From assembly GCA_047600765.1 (NCBI GenBank), contig JASGKF010000002.1, positions 1,116,001 through 1,180,000 of the forward strand: a stretch of 64,000 bases of DNA, written 5' to 3'. Positions 55,735 through 64,000 of this stretch are shown here, piece after piece. A model generated the notes under the pieces. It worked only from the letters and a program-made list of their open reading frames with translations, had not been told where the DNA came from and did no database searches. A program made the position numbers and the translations under genes. Position 1 is the first letter of the stretch, and every line of letters starts with the position of its first letter. The stretch comes from Viridibacterium sp047600765 (GTDB lineage: Bacteria; Pseudomonadota; Gammaproteobacteria; Burkholderiales; Rhodocyclaceae).

Positions 55735-57363
55735 TCAGAACTCGTTGGGCTTGATGCCGTGCTTCTTGAGCAGGCCGTGGAAGTAGTTGGTGATGGCCTT
55801 GAGGCGCTCGTTGCCGGGGTCGGTCTTGCGCACACGGTCGATGTAGGTGCGGGCGTCGGCAGCGAACTTGGGGTTCCAGCCCTGGTTCTCGATGTGTTTG
55901 AGCAGGGATAGCGAGGCGTTGAACAGCACGTTGATGTTGCCCGGCAGCTTCTGCACGGCCTGCATCATCTGGCGCACCGAGCCATCGAAATCGCCACGCT
56001 GGGCAAGGCGGGCGCCCTCGGACATGAGGTCCTTGACCTCGTCACGGATGCGCGTGGCCAGCTGTTCGCCGAGTTCGGGGCGGCCCAGCTCGGCGAGCAT
56101 GTTCTTGATGCTTTCGACCGCGTCGTCGTCGGCGGCGTGGCGCATCACGTCCATGATGACTTCGGCGGCCTGGTCATCGCGTTTGTGTTCGATGCAGATG
56201 CGGGCCAGATCCTTTTTCAGCGCCAGGGTCGCGCCGATGCGTGGGTCGTTGTGCTTGACCGCGCTTTCCAGCGCAGCAATGGCTGCATTGGAGTCACCCG
56301 CCTGGGTGGCCACCATGGCTGTGGACAGGGCCTTGCACAGCTCGGTCTTGGGTAGGCCGTCCATGCTGCGTTCGAGGTCGCGCAGGGTGGCGTTTGCGGC
56401 GACGGCGTCGCCCTTGCCGAGCTGTGCCTTGACCAGTGCCACATGGTCTTCGGGGTCGCGGAAGTCGGAGTATTTGCCCTTGCGCACGACTTCGGACATG
56501 GTCTTGATGGCTGTTTCGTGGTCGCCCAGCTCATTCGACACCTCGCCCAGCTTGCGTAGCCGGCGCGTGGTGTGGGGCGAGACCTTGACGGCTTCCTGCA
56601 GTGTGTCTTGCGCCTGTTGCAGCTCGCCCATGGCTTCGCGCGTCTTGGCCAGCCAGTCGTAGGCGTCCATGTACTGGGCGTTTTCTTCGATCAGGCCCTT
56701 GAAGCCGGCTTCGGCTTCGTCATAGCGCTTCTGCAGGAACAGCGTCTTGGCCAGCCCGAGCTTGGCCCAGGGCACGGCTTTCTGCTCCAGCACCTGCTGG
56801 TAGATCTCTTGCGCCTCATCGTTCTGTCCCGCGGCAAGGTGCAGCTCGGCGCGCAAGCGCAGGAAGTCGATGAGGTACTGCGGAAACTGCTCTTCACCCT
56901 TGCGGCAGGATTCGATGGCGTCCAGCAGGTTGCCCGCTTCGATGAGCTTGTAGGTGGGCATCAAGGCATCGCGCTTGGTGAGCACCCTGGAGAGGCGTTC
57001 CAGCAGCAGGTCGGACGAGAAGGGCTTGAGGATGTAGTCGTTGGGCGCCAGCTCGACGGCACTGACGACGCGTTCGTAGGAGCTCTCGCCGGTGATCATG
57101 ACGAACACCGTCCACAACGGGATCAGGTGGTGGCTGCGCAGGTCTTCGAGCAGGTGCTGGCCGTCCTGGCCGTCACCGAGGTGGTATTCGCACAGGATGA
57201 TGTCGAAGTTCAGCTCGCGCAGCTTGCGGATGGCCACGCCGGCCGTGACGGCCAGGTTGACCTGGGTGATGCCGCACATGCTCAGCATGTTGCGCAGCTG
57301 GGTGCGCATGCTGGAGTTCGTCTCCACGATCATCACGGAGATGGTGCTGATGTCCTGGGCCAT
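55735..57363 (-). CDS. Receiver-TPR protein with Glu at the phospho-Asp site
   Basis: A 542-aa protein with an N-terminal receiver domain (about 1-125) and a long TPR region (about 130-540). In the receiver, the normal Asp-Asp pocket reads VET (Glu14, Thr15) and the phospho-acceptor position is Glu59 (ILCEYHLGDG), while Thr91 (MITGES) and Lys113 (ILKPF) are kept. It therefore should not be phosphorylated in the usual way and may be locked active. TPR repeats suggest protein-protein interactions. Start at 57363 (MAQDISTIS); an earlier in-frame ATG is at 57408. Confidence 0.85.
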   Translation of the reverse strand: MAQDISTISVMIVETNSSMRTQLRNMLSMCGITQVNLAVTAGVAIRKLRELNFDIILCEYHLGDGQDGQHLLEDLRSHHLIPLWTVFVMITGESSYERVVSAVELAPNDYILKPFSSDLLLERLSRVLTKRDALMPTYKLIEAGNLLDAIESCRKGEEQFPQYLIDFLRLRAELHLAAGQNDEAQEIYQQVLEQKAVPWAKLGLAKTLFLQKRYDEAEAGFKGLIEENAQYMDAYDWLAKTREAMGELQQAQDTLQEAVKVSPHTTRRLRKLGEVSNELGDHETAIKTMSEVVRKGKYSDFRDPEDHVALVKAQLGKGDAVAANATLRDLERSMDGLPKTELCKALSTAMVATQAGDSNAAIAALESAVKHNDPRIGATLALKKDLARICIEHKRDDQAAEVIMDVMRHAADDDAVESIKNMLAELGRPELGEQLATRIRDEVKDLMSEGARLAQRGDFDGSVRQMMQAVQKLPGNINVLFNASLSLLKHIENQGWNPKFAADARTYIDRVRKTDPGNERLKAITNYFHGLLKKHGIKPNEF

Positions 57364-57465
57364 GTCGGGGCGACGCAAGTTGTCTGTGCAGACCCCTGAA
57401 AACGGCACGGGTGAGCGATTCCTTTAATGGCCGGGCAAGCCGCTGGCATGAGCGGCAAGAGGGGG

Positions 57466-57489
57466 AAAACCGGCGCGGGGCCGCGCCGG
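57466..57489 (-). terminator. Terminator of ptrB
   Basis: On the minus strand CCGGCGCG and CGCGCCGG arms with a 4-nt loop, followed by TTTTCCCC, lie 8 bp after the ptrB stop. Confidence 0.6.
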
Positions 57490-57497
57490 TATTGGCT

Positions 57498-59603
57498 TCA
57501 GGCCCCGGAGACCGGTATTGCAGCAAGGGCAAAAGCCAGTTGCCGGGCGCGTTCACGCAGGGCGGCGTAACGCCCGGAGGAGCCGCCGTGGCCGGCTTCC
57601 AGATTGGTGACCAGCAGGGCTGCACAGTCCTTGCCCTTGCGTTCGCGCAGCCGGGCCACGTACTTGGCGGGCTCCCAGTACATGACCTGGCTGTCGTGCA
57701 GGCCGGCTTCGACCAGCACGGGCGGGTAGGGGCGCTCGTCCAGCGTGTCGTAGGGCGACCAGGTCAGCAGGCGGTGGTAATCGTCGGCATGCTGCGGGTT
57801 GCCCCATTCCTCGTATTCGCCGACGGTCAGCGGCAGGCTGGGGTCCAGCATCGTCGTCACCACGTCCACGAAAGGCACGTCGAGGATGGCGGCGCCGAAC
57901 AAGCTCGGGTTCAGATGTAGCGCTGCGGCGACCAGCAGGCCGCCCGCGCTGCCACCGTTGGCGAGGATGCGGCCTGCCTGCGTGTAGCCCGCAGCCACAA
58001 GGGCCTGGCCGCAGGCGACGAAGTCCGAGAAGCTGTTGGCTTTGTCCGCGAGGCGTCCGCCATCGTGCCAGCGCTGGCCTTTCTCGCCGCCGCCACGCAC
58101 ATGGGCGAGGGCATAGATCCAGCCGCGATCGAGCAGTGACAGGCGCGTGCTGGAGAACCAGGGGTCGGAGCTGATGCCGTAGGCGCCGTAGCCTTCCAGC
58201 CACAGCGGTGCCGTGCCATCCAGCGGGGTATCGCGGTGATGCACCAGCGAGATGGGAATGCGTGTGCCGTCTTCGGCAATGGCTTCGAGTCGGGCACTGC
58301 GGTACTGGCTGCTGTCGAAGCCACCGAGCACGCGGACCTGTTTGATCAGGCTGGCCTGGCGGGCGAGCGGGGCGTAGTCGAAGGTGGAATCTGGAGTGGT
58401 GAAGGATTCGAACTCGTAGCGCAGGAAGGGTGATTCCCATTCCGGCAGGTCTTCGATCTCGACGGAATGCGCGGGGTCGGCGAAGGCGATGTCGTGCGTT
58501 GCCCCATCGGTGAGGGAGGTGACGCGCAAGGTCTGCTGGCCTTGCACGCGCAGACTCAGCACCTGCCAGTCGCGCCACAGGTCGATGCCTTCGATGACCA
58601 CGTCGTCGTCATGCGGCAGCAGTTCGCGCCAGGCTGTCTGGCTCCAGTCGTCGGCCGGCGTAATGCACAGGCGGAAATTGGGCCCCGTGTCATTGACGCG
58701 CAGGAGCAGGAAGTTGCCCAGCGTGCCGCGATAGTGATCCAGTTCGTATTCGACATCTGCGCGCCGCGGGGCAAAGAGCTGCCAGGGCGCATCGGGCTGG
58801 TCGGCCGGCAGCAGGCGCAGTTCGTTGGTGGTGTGGCTGCCGCTGGTGAGCACGAGGTAGCCGTTGCTGCGCGTGCGCATCAGCGAGACCGAGAAGCGCT
58901 CGTCCTCCTCGGTGTAGAGCAGGGCGTCTTCGCGCTCGCCGAGGCGATGCCGCCAGAGCTGGAAGGAGCGCTGCGTCTGTGTGTCTTCGGTGGTGTAGAA
59001 GAGCGTGCGGTTGTCATTGGCCCAGGCGAGGCTGGTGACGCGCTCACGGCGCAAACGCAGGTCGCGTCCTTTGGCCAGATCGCGGACGCGCAGGCGGTAC
59101 TGGCGGTTGCCGCGCGTGTCTTCGGCCCATGCGAGCAGGCTGCCGTCAGGGCTGACCTCGAAGTCGCCGACTTCGTAGAAGGGCTTGCCGTCGGCTTCCG
59201 CGTTCTCATCCAGCAACACTTCTTCGGGCGAGAATGCCCACTCGCCAGCCGTGATGCGCTTGCGCACATGCATGGGGTAGGCGAGCCCTTGCTCGGTGCG
59301 GCTGTAGTACATCCAGTCGCCGAGCCTGACCGGTACCGACTGGTCGTCTTCTTCGATGCGCGCGAGCATCTCGGTGTACAGCGTTTCGCGCAGGGCAGCC
59401 AGCGGCGCGAGCGCGGCGTCGGCGTGGTTGTTCTCTGCCTGCAGGTGCGTCAGTACTGCCGGGTTCTTGCGCTGATTCAGCCAGTAGTACGGATCGTCGC
59501 GCGTGTGGCCGTGGGCCTTGAGGCGTCGGGATTTGCGGGTTGCGAGGGGCGGGGTGACCGAGAGGTCGAGCGCGGGGAGCGCGGTGGTGTTCAGCTTTGG
59601 CAT
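57498..59603 (-). CDS. ptrB: Oligopeptidase B (S9 family)
   Basis: A 701-aa serine peptidase of the prolyl oligopeptidase family that cleaves small peptides after Arg or Lys. The N-terminal beta-propeller is followed by the alpha/beta-hydrolase domain: GGSAGGLL (nucleophile Ser552), HDSQV (Asp637) and EAGHGGSSGRY (His672). DDPYYWLN near residue 40 and RGGGEKGQRWHDGG are typical of PtrB. No signal peptide. It is divergent from pirin downstream by about 44 bp, both on the minus strand. Confidence 0.92.
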   Translation of the reverse strand: MPKLNTTALPALDLSVTPPLATRKSRRLKAHGHTRDDPYYWLNQRKNPAVLTHLQAENNHADAALAPLAALRETLYTEMLARIEEDDQSVPVRLGDWMYYSRTEQGLAYPMHVRKRITAGEWAFSPEEVLLDENAEADGKPFYEVGDFEVSPDGSLLAWAEDTRGNRQYRLRVRDLAKGRDLRLRRERVTSLAWANDNRTLFYTTEDTQTQRSFQLWRHRLGEREDALLYTEEDERFSVSLMRTRSNGYLVLTSGSHTTNELRLLPADQPDAPWQLFAPRRADVEYELDHYRGTLGNFLLLRVNDTGPNFRLCITPADDWSQTAWRELLPHDDDVVIEGIDLWRDWQVLSLRVQGQQTLRVTSLTDGATHDIAFADPAHSVEIEDLPEWESPFLRYEFESFTTPDSTFDYAPLARQASLIKQVRVLGGFDSSQYRSARLEAIAEDGTRIPISLVHHRDTPLDGTAPLWLEGYGAYGISSDPWFSSTRLSLLDRGWIYALAHVRGGGEKGQRWHDGGRLADKANSFSDFVACGQALVAAGYTQAGRILANGGSAGGLLVAAALHLNPSLFGAAILDVPFVDVVTTMLDPSLPLTVGEYEEWGNPQHADDYHRLLTWSPYDTLDERPYPPVLVEAGLHDSQVMYWEPAKYVARLRERKGKDCAALLVTNLEAGHGGSSGRYAALRERARQLAFALAAIPVSGA

Positions 59604-59647
59604 CGTGGCGGGAGTGTAGCGGTTCCGCCGCGCCCCTCGGGCACTGC

Positions 59648-60532
59648 CTACGAAGCCGGCTTGAGCGGTGGGGCCGGGATGCGTTCCGTCTCACCTGGCA
59701 CCTGCGGGAAGCGGCCGGCTTCCCAGTCTTCGTAGGCCTGGGCGATGCGTTCGCGCGAGGTCGAGACGAAGTTCCACCACATGTGGCGCGGTGCATCGAG
59801 TGGAGCGCCGCCGAGCAGCATGATACGGCTGTCGCTGTGGGCCGTGATGTCGGCTTGCCAGTCGGTTGGCAGCACGACCAGCGTGCCTTCGGTGGCTACT
59901 TCGTCACCCAACACCAGCTCGCCGCTGACGACGTAGAGCGCGCGCTCGACGACTTGCTCGGGGAAGCGGAAAACGCAGCCGCTGGTGAGTTCGCCGGCCG
60001 CGTAGAAGGTGTCGGATGGCTGTTCGACGGACGAACGCCGGGCGCCCCATTGCCCGATCAGCAGGTGCCAGTTCGCCCCGCCGTCCTGCCAGCGGGACAT
60101 GTCATCGGAAGGGTAGTGCTGGAAGCTCGGCTCGACTTCCTGCTTGTCGGCAGGCAGGGCCACCCACATCTGGATGCCTTCGACCGGCGTGCCCGCGGCA
60201 CGGATGTCTTCAGGGATGCGCTCGGAATGCACGACACCACGGCCTGCACACATCCAGTTCACCGCGCCCGGTTCTATGCGTTGCACGACGCCGAGGCTGT
60301 CGCGATGCATGATCGCGCCGGAGAAGAGATAGGTCAGCGTGCCCAAGCCAATGTGCGGATGCGGGCGCACGTCGTTCTCAGTTGTGCCGGTCTTGAAGTG
60401 CGCAGGGCCCATGTGGTCGAGGAACACGAAGGGGCCGACGCTGCGCGCCTGCACGGCCGGCAGGAGGCGGCGCACGGTGAAACCGATGTCGCGCGATTGC
60501 GGATGCAGGAGCAGGGGGCGTGAAGCGGACAT
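59648..60532 (-). CDS. Pirin family protein
   Basis: A 294-aa bicupin pirin. The N-terminal cupin shows DHMGPAHFKTG, RPHPHIGLGTLTYLFSG and the metal-binding VVHSERIP, with three histidines and Glu expected for the iron site. Bacterial pirins include quercetinases; the function here is not determined. The frame is open upstream into the aspS 3' end, but MSASRPLLLHPQ at 60532 is the family start. Confidence 0.88.
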   Translation of the reverse strand: MSASRPLLLHPQSRDIGFTVRRLLPAVQARSVGPFVFLDHMGPAHFKTGTTENDVRPHPHIGLGTLTYLFSGAIMHRDSLGVVQRIEPGAVNWMCAGRGVVHSERIPEDIRAAGTPVEGIQMWVALPADKQEVEPSFQHYPSDDMSRWQDGGANWHLLIGQWGARRSSVEQPSDTFYAAGELTSGCVFRFPEQVVERALYVVSGELVLGDEVATEGTLVVLPTDWQADITAHSDSRIMLLGGAPLDAPRHMWWNFVSTSRERIAQAYEDWEAGRFPQVPGETERIPAPPLKPAS

Positions 60533-60564
60533 GGCGTGGCTCTCGGTCAGGTCGAGTGCTGATT

Positions 60565-62442
60565 CTATGTCCTGACCGGGTGCCTGCCGACAAGAAAAAG
60601 GGCGAACCGTGGTTCGCCCTTTTTCCTGCTGGAGGGATTGCAGATCAGCCGGCAGCTTCTTCGGTCTTGACCGGATTGCGCAGGCGGATGTGCAGTTCGC
60701 GCAGCTGCTTTTCGTTCGACGAAGCTCGGTGCTTGCGTGAGCAGGCACTGTGCGCGTTGCGTCTTCGGGAAAGCGATCACGTCGCGGATCGACTCGGCGC
60801 CGGTCATCATCGTGACGATGCGGTCGAGGCCGAAGGCGAGGCCACCGTGCGGAGGCGCGCCGTACTTGAGCGCGTCGAGCAGGAAGCCGAACTTGATCTG
60901 TGCTTCTTCCTCACCGATGCCCAGCGCGGCGAAAACCTTCTCCTGCACGTCGGCGCGGTGGATACGCACCGAGCCGCCGCCAAGTTCCCAGCCGTTGAGG
61001 GCGAGGTCGTAGGCTTTGGCGAGGCACTTGCCCGGATCGGTCTCGAGGTACTCGAGGTGCTCGTCCTTCGGGCTCGTGAAGGGGTGGTGGCAGGCAACCC
61101 AGCGCTTGCTCTCGTCGTCGTAGTCGAACATCGGGAAGTTGACCACCCAGGCGGGTGCCCAGCGACGACCGTCGACGTGACCCTTCTCGTGGCCGATCTT
61201 GGTGCGCAGTGCGCCGAGGGCGTCGGAGACGACCTTGGTCTTGTCAGCGCCGAAGAAAATCAGGTCGCCCGACTGTGCGCCGGTGCGCTCGATCACGGTC
61301 TTCAGCGAGGCTTCGGACAGGTTCTTGACGATGGGCGATTGCAAGCCGGTTTCGTTGAGCTGGGTGACGTCATTGACCTTGATGTAGGCGAGGCCCTTGG
61401 CGCCGTAGATCTTCACGAACTCGGTGTAGCCGTCGATCTCGCCGCGCGACAGTGCCGCACCGCCGGGAATACGCAACGCGGTGACGCGGCAGCCGGGGTC
61501 GTTGGCAGCGCCGGAGAACACCTTGAAGGCCACGTCTTTCATCGCATCGGCGACGTTGACGAGTTCCAGCGTCACGCGCAGGTCGGGCTTGTCCGAGCCG
61601 TAGCGCTGCATGGCTTCGCCGTAGGTGATGCGCGGGAAGGGGTTGGGCAGTTCGACGTCGATGGCGTCCTTGAACACGTAGCGGATCAGGTTTTCCATGA
61701 TGCCGGTGATCTCGTTCTCGGTCAGGAACGAGGTTTCGATATCGACCTGGGTGAATTCCGGCTGACGGTCAGCACGCAGGTCTTCGTCGCGGAAGCACTT
61801 GGTGATCTGGTAGTAGCGGTCGTAGCCGGCCACCATCAGCAGCTGCTTGAAGAGCTGCGGCGATTGCGGCAGCGCGAAGAACTGGCCGTCATGCACGCGG
61901 CTGGGCACGAGGTAGTCGCGCGCGCCTTCGGGCGTGCTCTTGGTGAGCATCGGCGTCTCGATGTCCACGAAGCCGGCATCGTCGAGGAAGCGGCGGAAGG
62001 CGCGTGCGGTCTTGTAGCGCAGCATCATGTTTTTCTGCATCGCGGGGCGGCGCAGATCGATCACGCGGTGCGTGAGACGCACGTTCTCGGACAGGTTCTC
62101 GTCGTCGAGCTGGAACGGGGGCGTGACGGAGGCGTTGAGCACTTCAAGCTCGTGGGCCAGCACTTCGATCTCGCCCGAGATGAGGTTGCTGTTGGTCGTG
62201 CCTTCGGGACGGCGACGCACCTTGCCGACAACCTTGAGGCAGAACTCGTTGCGCACGCCTTCGGCCACTTTGAAGGTGTCGGCACGGTCCGGGTCGCAGA
62301 CAACCTGCACGAGGCCTTCGCGGTCACGCAGGTCGATGAAGATCACTCCGCCGTGGTCGCGACGACGATGGGCCCAGCCGAAGAGCGTGACGGTCTGGTC
62401 GAGGTGAGCGGCGGAAACGAGGCCGCTGTACGTGGTGCGCAT
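60565..62442 (-). CDS. aspS: Aspartyl-tRNA synthetase, C-terminus frameshifted
   Basis: AspS attaches Asp to tRNA-Asp. The sequence follows the bacterial pattern: OB-fold N-terminal domain (MRTTYSGLVSAAHLDQTVTL), class II motif 2 (CFRDEDLRADRQPEFTQVD) and motif 3 (GLAFGLDRIVTMMTG). Near the end, IRDVIAFPKTQRAQCLLTQAPS is normal, but then one extra T (60722-60723) shifts the frame, so the usual ELHIRLRNP tail is replaced by unrelated residues reading through the terminator to 60565. Removing the base restores a stop at 60645 and a 598-aa protein. Since the gene is essential, this is probably a sequencing error. Confidence 0.9.
   Translation of the reverse strand: MRTTYSGLVSAAHLDQTVTLFGWAHRRRDHGGVIFIDLRDREGLVQVVCDPDRADTFKVAEGVRNEFCLKVVGKVRRRPEGTTNSNLISGEIEVLAHELEVLNASVTPPFQLDDENLSENVRLTHRVIDLRRPAMQKNMMLRYKTARAFRRFLDDAGFVDIETPMLTKSTPEGARDYLVPSRVHDGQFFALPQSPQLFKQLLMVAGYDRYYQITKCFRDEDLRADRQPEFTQVDIETSFLTENEITGIMENLIRYVFKDAIDVELPNPFPRITYGEAMQRYGSDKPDLRVTLELVNVADAMKDVAFKVFSGAANDPGCRVTALRIPGGAALSRGEIDGYTEFVKIYGAKGLAYIKVNDVTQLNETGLQSPIVKNLSEASLKTVIERTGAQSGDLIFFGADKTKVVSDALGALRTKIGHEKGHVDGRRWAPAWVVNFPMFDYDDESKRWVACHHPFTSPKDEHLEYLETDPGKCLAKAYDLALNGWELGGGSVRIHRADVQEKVFAALGIGEEEAQIKFGFLLDALKYGAPPHGGLAFGLDRIVTMMTGAESIRDVIAFPKTQRAQCLLTQAPSFVERKAAARTAHPPAQSGQDRRSCRLICNPSSRKKGEPRFALFLVGRHPVRT
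60595..60624. terminator. Terminator of aspS
   Basis: A 14-bp perfect stem (AAAAAGGGCGAACC and its complement) with a GT loop. On the minus strand it is followed by TTTTTCTTG and lies 21 bp beyond the expected aspS stop at 60645. It also precedes the pirin gene. Confidence 0.85.
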
Positions 62443-62512
62443 TGAAGGGCTCCAGAAAACTCTGATGCTGAAAGGGTCGGGTTCGTGCGGCTGGCAAAAC
62501 GTGGGGCCACAC

Positions 62513-62545
62513 AAAGAAAACGGGCTGCCGGAACAGGGCAGCCCG
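62513..62545 (-). terminator. Terminator of the fmdB-DUF502 operon
   Basis: Stem CGGGCTGCC/GGCAGCCCG with a 7-nt loop (62521-62545); on the minus strand it is followed by TTTTCTTT. It lies between the DUF502 stop and the aspS start. Confidence 0.8.
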
Positions 62546-62564
62546 CCATTTTACCGGATTCGAC

Positions 62565-63176
62565 CTATTGGGGCTCGTCGGTTTTTTCGGGCGGGACGAC
62601 ACCCATGGAAATGATGTGTTTCAACGCGGCATCGACGCTGATGTCCAGTTCGATGATGTCCTTCTTCGGCACCATCAGGAAAAAGCCCGAGGTGGGGTTC
62701 GGCGTCGTCGGTACATAGACGTTGACACACTCTTCCGGCAGAAGCGCAGCAATTTCCGGCGCCGGGCTGCCGGTGCGGAAGGCGATGGTCCAGGAGCCTT
62801 CGCGCGGGTATTGCACCAGCAAGGCGTCACGGAAAGCCTGGCCACCGGGGCCGAGCAGGGTGTCCGAGACCTGTTTGACGCTGGAGTAGATCGACTTCAC
62901 TACCGGGATGCGCGTGAGGACGCTTTCCCAGAATCGGAGGATGCGGGCGCCGAAAAAGTTGGAGGCGACCACCCCCGTCAGCAGTACAGCGAGGATGGTC
63001 AGGAAAGCGCCCAGCCCCCAGATCTCGAAGCCCAGCCATTGGGTCGGACGCCAGTGTTCCGGAAGCAACAGGATGCTGCGGTCAAGCGTGCCGACAATGG
63101 ATTGCAGCACCCAGACCGTAATGGCCAGTGGAACCCACACCAGCAGGCCAGTGATGAGGTATTTCTTCATCGGCAT
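62565..63176 (-). CDS. DUF502 membrane protein
   Basis: A 203-aa protein with two transmembrane segments (about 5-27 and 50-73) and the conserved RIPVVKSIYSSVKQV and VYVPTTPNPTSGFFLMVP blocks of DUF502. The family is uncharacterised. It starts 3 bp after the fmdB stop, so the two are coupled, and it lies directly upstream of aspS, an order often seen in betaproteobacteria. An internal ATG two codons downstream is an alternative start. Confidence 0.9.
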   Translation of the reverse strand: MPMKKYLITGLLVWVPLAITVWVLQSIVGTLDRSILLLPEHWRPTQWLGFEIWGLGAFLTILAVLLTGVVASNFFGARILRFWESVLTRIPVVKSIYSSVKQVSDTLLGPGGQAFRDALLVQYPREGSWTIAFRTGSPAPEIAALLPEECVNVYVPTTPNPTSGFFLMVPKKDIIELDISVDAALKHIISMGVVPPEKTDEPQ

Positions 63177-63179
63177 CGA

Positions 63180-63467
63180 TCAGTGGCAGGCGCAGCCGGG
63201 ATTGCATGCGCCGCCGCCCGAACTCTCGGTCGTCGAGGCAGATTTCTCTTCGGTCTTGCTGGCACTGGCCGTGCTGCTACCACTGCCGCCCTTGAAGTCG
63301 GTGGCATACCAGCCGCTGCCCTTGAGCTGGAAACCGGCTGCGGTCAGGGCTTTGCTGTAGGCCTTGCTGCCACAGGCGGGGCAGGTGTCGAGGGGGGCGT
63401 CGCTGACCTTCTGCAGGTGATCCTTGCTGACACCGCAATCAGCGCAACGGTATTCGTAGATAGGCAT
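63180..63467 (-). CDS. FmdB-type zinc ribbon protein
   Basis: A 95-aa protein with the FmdB N-terminal zinc ribbon: MPIYEYRCADCG and CPACG supply four cysteines. The C-terminal half is Ser/Gly/Thr-rich low complexity ending in CNPGCACH, which could bind a metal too. Members are putative regulatory or metal-binding proteins without a settled role. Coupled to DUF502. Confidence 0.9.
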   Translation of the reverse strand: MPIYEYRCADCGVSKDHLQKVSDAPLDTCPACGSKAYSKALTAAGFQLKGSGWYATDFKGGSGSSTASASKTEEKSASTTESSGGGACNPGCACH

Positions 63468-63578
63468 GTCGGAACTCCGGAAATTCGGGGAACAGTCTAG
63501 CGCATCGCAGCAAAAACCGTGCGAGCCAAGGCCTGGACGTGTGATCTACGTATGAAATGTGGGCGAAGCCGGACGGAT

Positions 63579-64000
63579 TCAAGCGCCGAAAATCAGGCGC
63601 GTCAGCTTGTCGCCGAAAAACAGGGAAATGACACCGGCGGCGGCGAGATATGGGCCGAACGGGATGGGTGTTTCACGACCATGCTTGGCGAAAACGATCA
63701 TCGAGATACCCACCAGCGCACCGACCAGTGACGACAGCAGGATTACGGCAGGCAGTACTTGCCAGCCCAGCCAGGCGCCGATCGCCCCGAGCAGCTTGAA
63801 GTCGCCATAACCCATACCTTCCTTGCCAGTGGTCAGTTTGAAAGCCCAGAACACCGACCACAGGATGAGGTAGCCGGCTACCGCACCGATCAGCGCTTCC
63901 TTCAGCGGCACGAATGTGGCGTTGAGATTGAGCAGCAGTCCCAGCCAAAGCAGGGGCAAGGTGATGTCATCGGGCAGCAGCATGGTGTCCAGATCGATGA
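63579..64000 (-). CDS. pilD: Prepilin peptidase PilD, C-terminal part (cut by window edge)
   Basis: The visible 140 residues are the membrane peptidase half of a GxGD aspartyl peptidase that cleaves and N-methylates prepilins. The catalytic motif GMGYGDFKLLGAIGAWLGW is present, with transmembrane segments around it. In the last bases DLDTMLLPDD carries the first aspartate region. The start lies beyond the window, so the N-terminal domain is not seen. It fits the pilin operon at 37021. Confidence 0.88.
   Translation of the reverse strand, partial: IDLDTMLLPDDITLPLLWLGLLLNLNATFVPLKEALIGAVAGYLILWSVFWAFKLTTGKEGMGYGDFKLLGAIGAWLGWQVLPAVILLSSLVGALVGISMIVFAKHGRETPIPFGPYLAAAGVISLFFGDKLTRLIFGA

Noticed and set aside
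60520..62445. 641-aa open frame opposite aspS
   Set aside because: Mirror of the conserved aspS sequence; antisense artefact of codon bias.

Overview
The window looks like chromosomal DNA of a high-GC, flagellated, type IV-piliated betaproteobacterium, most likely Rhodocyclales or a close relative (inference). The clues are the fmdB/DUF502/aspS order, a monomeric NADP isocitrate dehydrogenase, a type II QueF, a divergent metR/metE pair and a sigma-54 style flagellar promoter. No plasmid or phage genes are visible. The one clear accessory region is an integron cassette array.

Layout. 1-9800: a CpXC/zincin protein, DUF1697, two small membrane proteins, a 1121-aa transglutaminase/DUF2126 protein, and an HD phosphohydrolase behind metR. 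9800-18260: metE (frameshifted), folB, tRNA-Arg, a secreted PrxQ/BCP peroxiredoxin, a triple-PAS histidine kinase, the ABC-F protein uup and a DM13-domain protein. 18258-22321: seven promoterless, AT-richer gene cassettes, all on the + strand. They are separated by six complete attC sites (plus a degenerate seventh) and no integrase is present, i.e. a CALIN-type array lodged between the DM13 gene and flgA. 22383-30480: flgA, divergent from flgBCDEFGHIJ, with a -24/-12 promoter and a strong terminator. 30570-36490: a small secreted Ala/Lys protein, bioA, a glycosyltransferase-like gene, the coupled trio yaaA - M14 carboxypeptidase - queF, and tRNA-Thr. 37021-45580: a type IV pilin operon (pilE-like, fimT/U, pilV, pilW, pilX, pilY1) ending in a TonB-like gene. 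45742-49663: malate synthase, a well-signalled 50-aa basic protein and acetoacetyl-CoA synthetase. 49772-51923: a coupled ada-alkB-alkA alkylation-repair operon. 52180-64000: a secreted discoidin/pectate-lyase-like protein, icd, a receiver-TPR protein, oligopeptidase B, pirin, aspS, DUF502, fmdB and the C-terminal end of a prepilin peptidase.

How the genes fit together. The flgB-flgJ run supplies rod, hook, P- and L-ring parts. The pilus operon supplies a pilin, priming minor pilins and the PilY1 tip adhesin, and the prepilin peptidase at the right edge would process them. aceB and the acetoacetyl-CoA ligase fit growth on acetate, fatty acids or stored polyhydroxybutyrate (inference). Ada, AlkB and AlkA form a complete direct-reversal plus base-excision alkylation response.

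Data quality. metE and aspS each contain a single-base indel in a short T run, with perfectly conserved sequence on both sides. Because aspS is essential, sequence error is the leading explanation for at least that one. Most points worth a second look are the integrase-less cassette array, the Ser/Ala tracts shared by PilV, PilW and PilY1, the receiver with Glu in place of the phospho-Asp, and the 50-aa gene at 47466.
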